From Sphingomonas sp. Root710 (GTDB lineage Bacteria; Pseudomonadota; Alphaproteobacteria; Sphingomonadales; Sphingomonadaceae), in the NCBI RefSeq assembly GCF_001429065.1, contig NZ_LMIB01000012.1:690506-754505 (forward strand): a stretch of 64,000 nucleotides of DNA, given 5' to 3'. The position numbers and the translations under genes were made by a program. The notes below the pieces were generated by a model. That model ran no database searches. It saw only the letters and a list, made by a program, of their open reading frames with translations, and was not told the DNA's origin. Below, in pieces: positions 61,207-64,000 of the stretch; position 1 is the first letter of the stretch; every line of letters begins with the position of its first letter.

Positions 61207-61585
61207 GCGCACGCCGCGCATCAATATTTCGTTTCAGGAAAAAATTTTGCCCGAGAGGATGGCGGCTTTTCGCACGCCGTTCGTCTCTATGACCGCGCGA
61301 GGTGTAGCTTCGTGGGGTGAAGCCGAACGTGGCATAAAAGTCACAATCTCTTCATTTTAACAATTATGAAAGAAAACATGCATTGCCGACTCGGATTCAG
61401 ATCTTAGTCTGAAAATATCAAAAGACGGACGGGAGCATCGATTCGGGTCAAATGGCGTAAGTTGATTGGGATTATTCTGCGATTCGTAGAATAATGACTT
61501 ATGCCATGTATCCTTGATTATCCTTGATACTGTCGAATATGGGCAGGTGTCCTGAAAGATTTTCATGAATCTTTTGGGGGCTCAC
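61207..61585. promoter_or_regulatory. AT-rich leader region of the TonB receptor gene with repeats
   Basis: 379 bases without a protein gene, noticeably AT-rich from 61325 on. Three structures: an 11-bp inverted repeat with one mismatch, ATTATTCTGCG/CGTAGAATAAT (61471-61495); a perfect tandem repeat of TATCCTTGAT (61509-61528); and AAAGATT/AATCTTT (61555-61574) just before the GGGGG ribosome site. These are likely regulatory for the receptor; I found no clear Fur-box. The first 110 bases after the MerR gene show nothing recognisable. Confidence 0.5.
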
Positions 61586-64000
61586 ATGAAGCATCTGAAA
61601 ATTGTGTCCTGGGCGGCGCTGGCCGCCGCCAGCCTTTCCGCTTCCGCCGCGATGGCGCAAACCGAACCGCAAGCCGCGGGTGCGGAGGAAGACGGCAGCC
61701 AGGTCATCATCGTCACCGGCACGCGGCGAACCGACCGCACAGTTGCCGAATCGCCGACGCCGATCGACGTCTATGCGGGCGAAGAGCTCACCAAGCAGGG
61801 CACCGCCGACATGAACCAGGTACTTCAGAGCCTGGTCCCCTCCTTCTCGGTCGCGCGCTACGCGATCGGCGACGGATCGAGCTTCGTCCGGCCGCCCAAC
61901 CTGCGCGGCCTTCCGCCGGACGAGACGCTGGTGCTGCTCAACGGCAAGCGCCTGCACCGCTCGGCGCTCGTCCAGATCGGCGCGAACGCGCTCAGCGCGG
62001 GCGCCCATTCGGCCGATCTCGCCCAGATTCCGGCGGTCGCGGTCAAGAGCGTCGAAGTGCTGCGCGACGGCGCATCAGCGCAATATGGTTCGGACGCGAT
62101 CGCGGGCGTCATCGCGATGACGCTGAAGACCGACGACAGCGGCATCAGCGGCTATGCGCGCTACGGCCAATATTATGAGGGCGACGGCAAGGACTATCAG
62201 GTCGCGTTGAACGCGGGCTTCAAGCTCGGCGACACCGGCTTCATCAACGTCAGCGGCGAATATGTGAACTCGGGCAAGACCAGCCGCGGCGTCACCCGCC
62301 CGGGCGCGTTGCAGCTGTCGATCGAGCAACCCAATATCGGCGTTCCGAAGCTCGCCCAGCGCTATGGCAATCCAGCGCTGGAATCGGAGCGCTTCTTCGT
62401 CAACGGCGGCTTCGAGTTCGAGGACAGCAGCCTCTATTTCTTCGGCAACTACGGCCACAGCTTCCAGGAGGAGAGCTTCAACTACCGTCAATCGGTGAAC
62501 GCCACCGGCTTCGGCAAGAACGGCATCTTCAACGACATCTTCACCGATTTCGACAATACCCTGCCCGGCATCCAGACCGGCGCGGCGGGCGGCAACGTCT
62601 ATGCGCCGAACAGCTACGAGGTTTTGCCCGAATTCAGCGCCACACCGCGAGATTATACCCAGGTCAGCACGTGCGCCGATCCGCTCGTGCAGAACTTCAG
62701 CTGCGTATATCCGGGCGGCTTTACGCCGATCTTCTTTGGTAAGATCGACGATATATCGGGCACGGTCGGTTATAAGGGGACGCTCGGCTTCGGGCTGAAC
62801 TATGACATCAGCGCAGGTTATGGCCAGAACACGCTGGCCTATTCGCTGACCAACTCGATGAACCCATCGCTCGGCGTCAACTCGCCGAACGAGTTCTACC
62901 TCGGCAAGCTGGAGCAGCGTGAAACCCTGTTCAACGCCGACTTCAGCTATCCATGGGAAGTCGGGCTTGCGAGCCCTATCACGATCGCCTTCGGCGGGCA
63001 GTTCCACCGCGAGTCCTATGAACTCGGGCTGGGCGATCCCGCCTCCTATGCGGTCGGTCCTTACACCGGCAACCTCGTGTTCCACCAGGATGGAACTCCT
63101 GTCCTCACGCGAGACTCCAACGGTAATTTGGTACAGCTCTCGACCGGCCAGCCGGTCGGCGCGAACGGCTTCCCCGGCTATGGTCCGGCGATTGCCGGCT
63201 CGAGCAGCCGGACATCCAAAGGCGTGTATATCGACATCGAAGGCGACATCACCGACGCCTTCTCGCTGGGCCTTGCCGGCCGCTACGAAAAGCTGAGCGA
63301 TTTCGGCAGCACGACCACCGGCAAGATCTCTGCGCGCTATGCCATTGCGGACTTCGTCGCGATCCGCGGCACGGCGAGCACCGGCTTCCGCGCCCCGACC
63401 CCCGGCCAGGTCAACACCAGCAGCATCGCGACCGTGTTCAATCCGGGCAATCCGAACGCCATCGAGTCGATGACGTTGCCCGTGTCGAGCCCGGTTGCCC
63501 AGTTCCTTGGCGCCGTACCGCTGACGCCGGAGAAATCGACCAACTTCAGCGGCGGCTTCGTGTTCACGCCGGCACCCGGAGCGACCCTCACCATCGATTA
63601 TTACAACATCGAGGTGCGCGATCGTATCGGCACGTCGGGGACGTTCACCGTCGTCGACGCGCAGCGCCCCACGCTGCAGGCGCTCGGTCTCGCCAACTAC
63701 GCGACCGTCAACGAGGTCCAGTTCCTGACCAACGCATTCAACACGCGCACCCAAGGCATCGACATCGTTGGCAGCTACCGGATGCCCACCGGCATGGGCA
63801 CGTTCAACACGACCTTCGCCTTCAATTACAACAAGAGCGAAGTCACCAAGCGCGACGCCACGATCATCACCAACACCAAGGTCTACCAGATCGAGAAAAC
63901 GCTGCCGAAATATCGCGCCATCCTGACCGAGAACTTCACCAGCGGTCCGCTCTCCGTCCTCGGGCGGGTCAACTGGTACAGCAAATACTCCACGGCTGAC
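61586..64000 (+). CDS. TonB-dependent outer-membrane receptor, 5' part
   Basis: Outer-membrane active transporter driven by TonB. The frame runs from the ATG at 61586 to the end of the window, 805 codons, without a stop. Signal peptide (LKIVSWAALAAASLSASAAM), TonB box-like VIIVTGTRR, plug domain (VLLNGKRLHRSALVQIGAN, VEVLRDGASAQYGSDAIAGV) up to about residue 190, then beta-barrel strands ending (so far) in LTENFTSGPLSVLG. GGGGG precedes the ATG by about five bases. Substrate unknown; the neighbouring fatty-acid genes may be coincidence. Confidence 0.93.
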   Translation, partial: MKHLKIVSWAALAAASLSASAAMAQTEPQAAGAEEDGSQVIIVTGTRRTDRTVAESPTPIDVYAGEELTKQGTADMNQVLQSLVPSFSVARYAIGDGSSFVRPPNLRGLPPDETLVLLNGKRLHRSALVQIGANALSAGAHSADLAQIPAVAVKSVEVLRDGASAQYGSDAIAGVIAMTLKTDDSGISGYARYGQYYEGDGKDYQVALNAGFKLGDTGFINVSGEYVNSGKTSRGVTRPGALQLSIEQPNIGVPKLAQRYGNPALESERFFVNGGFEFEDSSLYFFGNYGHSFQEESFNYRQSVNATGFGKNGIFNDIFTDFDNTLPGIQTGAAGGNVYAPNSYEVLPEFSATPRDYTQVSTCADPLVQNFSCVYPGGFTPIFFGKIDDISGTVGYKGTLGFGLNYDISAGYGQNTLAYSLTNSMNPSLGVNSPNEFYLGKLEQRETLFNADFSYPWEVGLASPITIAFGGQFHRESYELGLGDPASYAVGPYTGNLVFHQDGTPVLTRDSNGNLVQLSTGQPVGANGFPGYGPAIAGSSSRTSKGVYIDIEGDITDAFSLGLAGRYEKLSDFGSTTTGKISARYAIADFVAIRGTASTGFRAPTPGQVNTSSIATVFNPGNPNAIESMTLPVSSPVAQFLGAVPLTPEKSTNFSGGFVFTPAPGATLTIDYYNIEVRDRIGTSGTFTVVDAQRPTLQALGLANYATVNEVQFLTNAFNTRTQGIDIVGSYRMPTGMGTFNTTFAFNYNKSEVTKRDATIITNTKVYQIEKTLPKYRAILTENFTSGPLSVLGRVNWYSKYSTAD

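Noticed and set aside
1-64000. tRNA or rRNA genes, integrases, toxin-antitoxin or defence systems
   Set aside because: Looked for on both strands; no cloverleaf, integrase, toxin, restriction or defence gene found.

Overview
This window is a 64 kb stretch of chromosome from a high-GC alphaproteobacterium, most likely a member of the Sphingomonadaceae (Sphingomonas/Rhizorhabdus-like). This rests on the overall protein character, the secB | timA-mltA-smr arrangement, a C4-pathway 5-aminolevulinate synthase, FAD/acyl-CoA genes, a TonB receptor, and intergenic palindromes with GTCAyyCC termini. I see no tRNA, rRNA, CRISPR array, transposase or phage gene. Most of the window is core genome; the only clearly accessory-looking piece is a small, more AT-rich islet at about 50.2-51.9 kb.

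Layout. 1-2.6 kb: end of an RND multidrug efflux operon (permease and outer-membrane channel lipoprotein). 2.7-5.3 kb: EF-hand protein and malate synthase G. 5.5-9.6 kb: ECF sigma factor, membrane anti-sigma factor, secreted subtilase, a small cysteine-rich protein and a Gly/Ser-rich PRC-barrel-like protein. 9.8-15.3 kb: secB on + facing timA-mltA-smr on -, then murJ and a second EF-hand protein. 15.5-24.6 kb: trpS, topA with a tiny gene on its tail, a globin translationally coupled to a soluble MCP-type signalling protein, dprA-plsY, murI and hemA. 24.8-26.7 kb: a membrane MCP coupled to a small membrane protein. 27-33.1 kb: rimP-nusA-(tautomerase)-ylxR-infB-rbfA. 33.2-36.3 kb: HPP protein, thymidine kinase, HWE/HisKA_2-type sensor kinase, membrane protein. 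36.6-41.7 kb: pnp, rpsO, truB, an MBL-fold hydrolase and a STAS protein, all on -. 41.8-48.2 kb: periplasmic esterase, M23 peptidase, L,D-transpeptidase, prfC, a BaiN-type flavoprotein and an acyltransferase. 48.3-50.2 kb: a DbpA-like DEAD-box helicase. 50.2-51.9 kb: GbsR/MarR regulator plus two small membrane proteins, with the same operator upstream of both transcription units. 51.9-61.2 kb: a fatty-acid beta-oxidation locus (acyl-CoA dehydrogenase, FadN-type bifunctional enzyme and thiolase on -; DUF2147 protein, FadL, acyl-CoA ligase and a LiuR-like MerR regulator on +). 61.6-64 kb: 5' part of a TonB-dependent receptor, running off the end.

How the genes work together. The nusA-infB and truB-rpsO-pnp blocks are the two halves of the widespread transcription/translation/RNA-decay supercluster; here they sit on opposite strands and converge. 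The fad locus encodes uptake (FadL), activation (ligase) and three beta-oxidation enzymes, with a regulator and a divergent promoter region containing a 19-bp-spacer, MerR-type promoter.

Points most worth a second look: the globin/MCP gene pair; the GbsR islet, with twin operators and a truncated acyl-CoA dehydrogenase tail at its edge; dprA, whose only sensible start is an ATA overlapping the plsY stop; the STAS/MBL pair whose STAS lacks the usual phospho-acceptor; and a family of intergenic palindromes, including two 91-bp near-identical copies.
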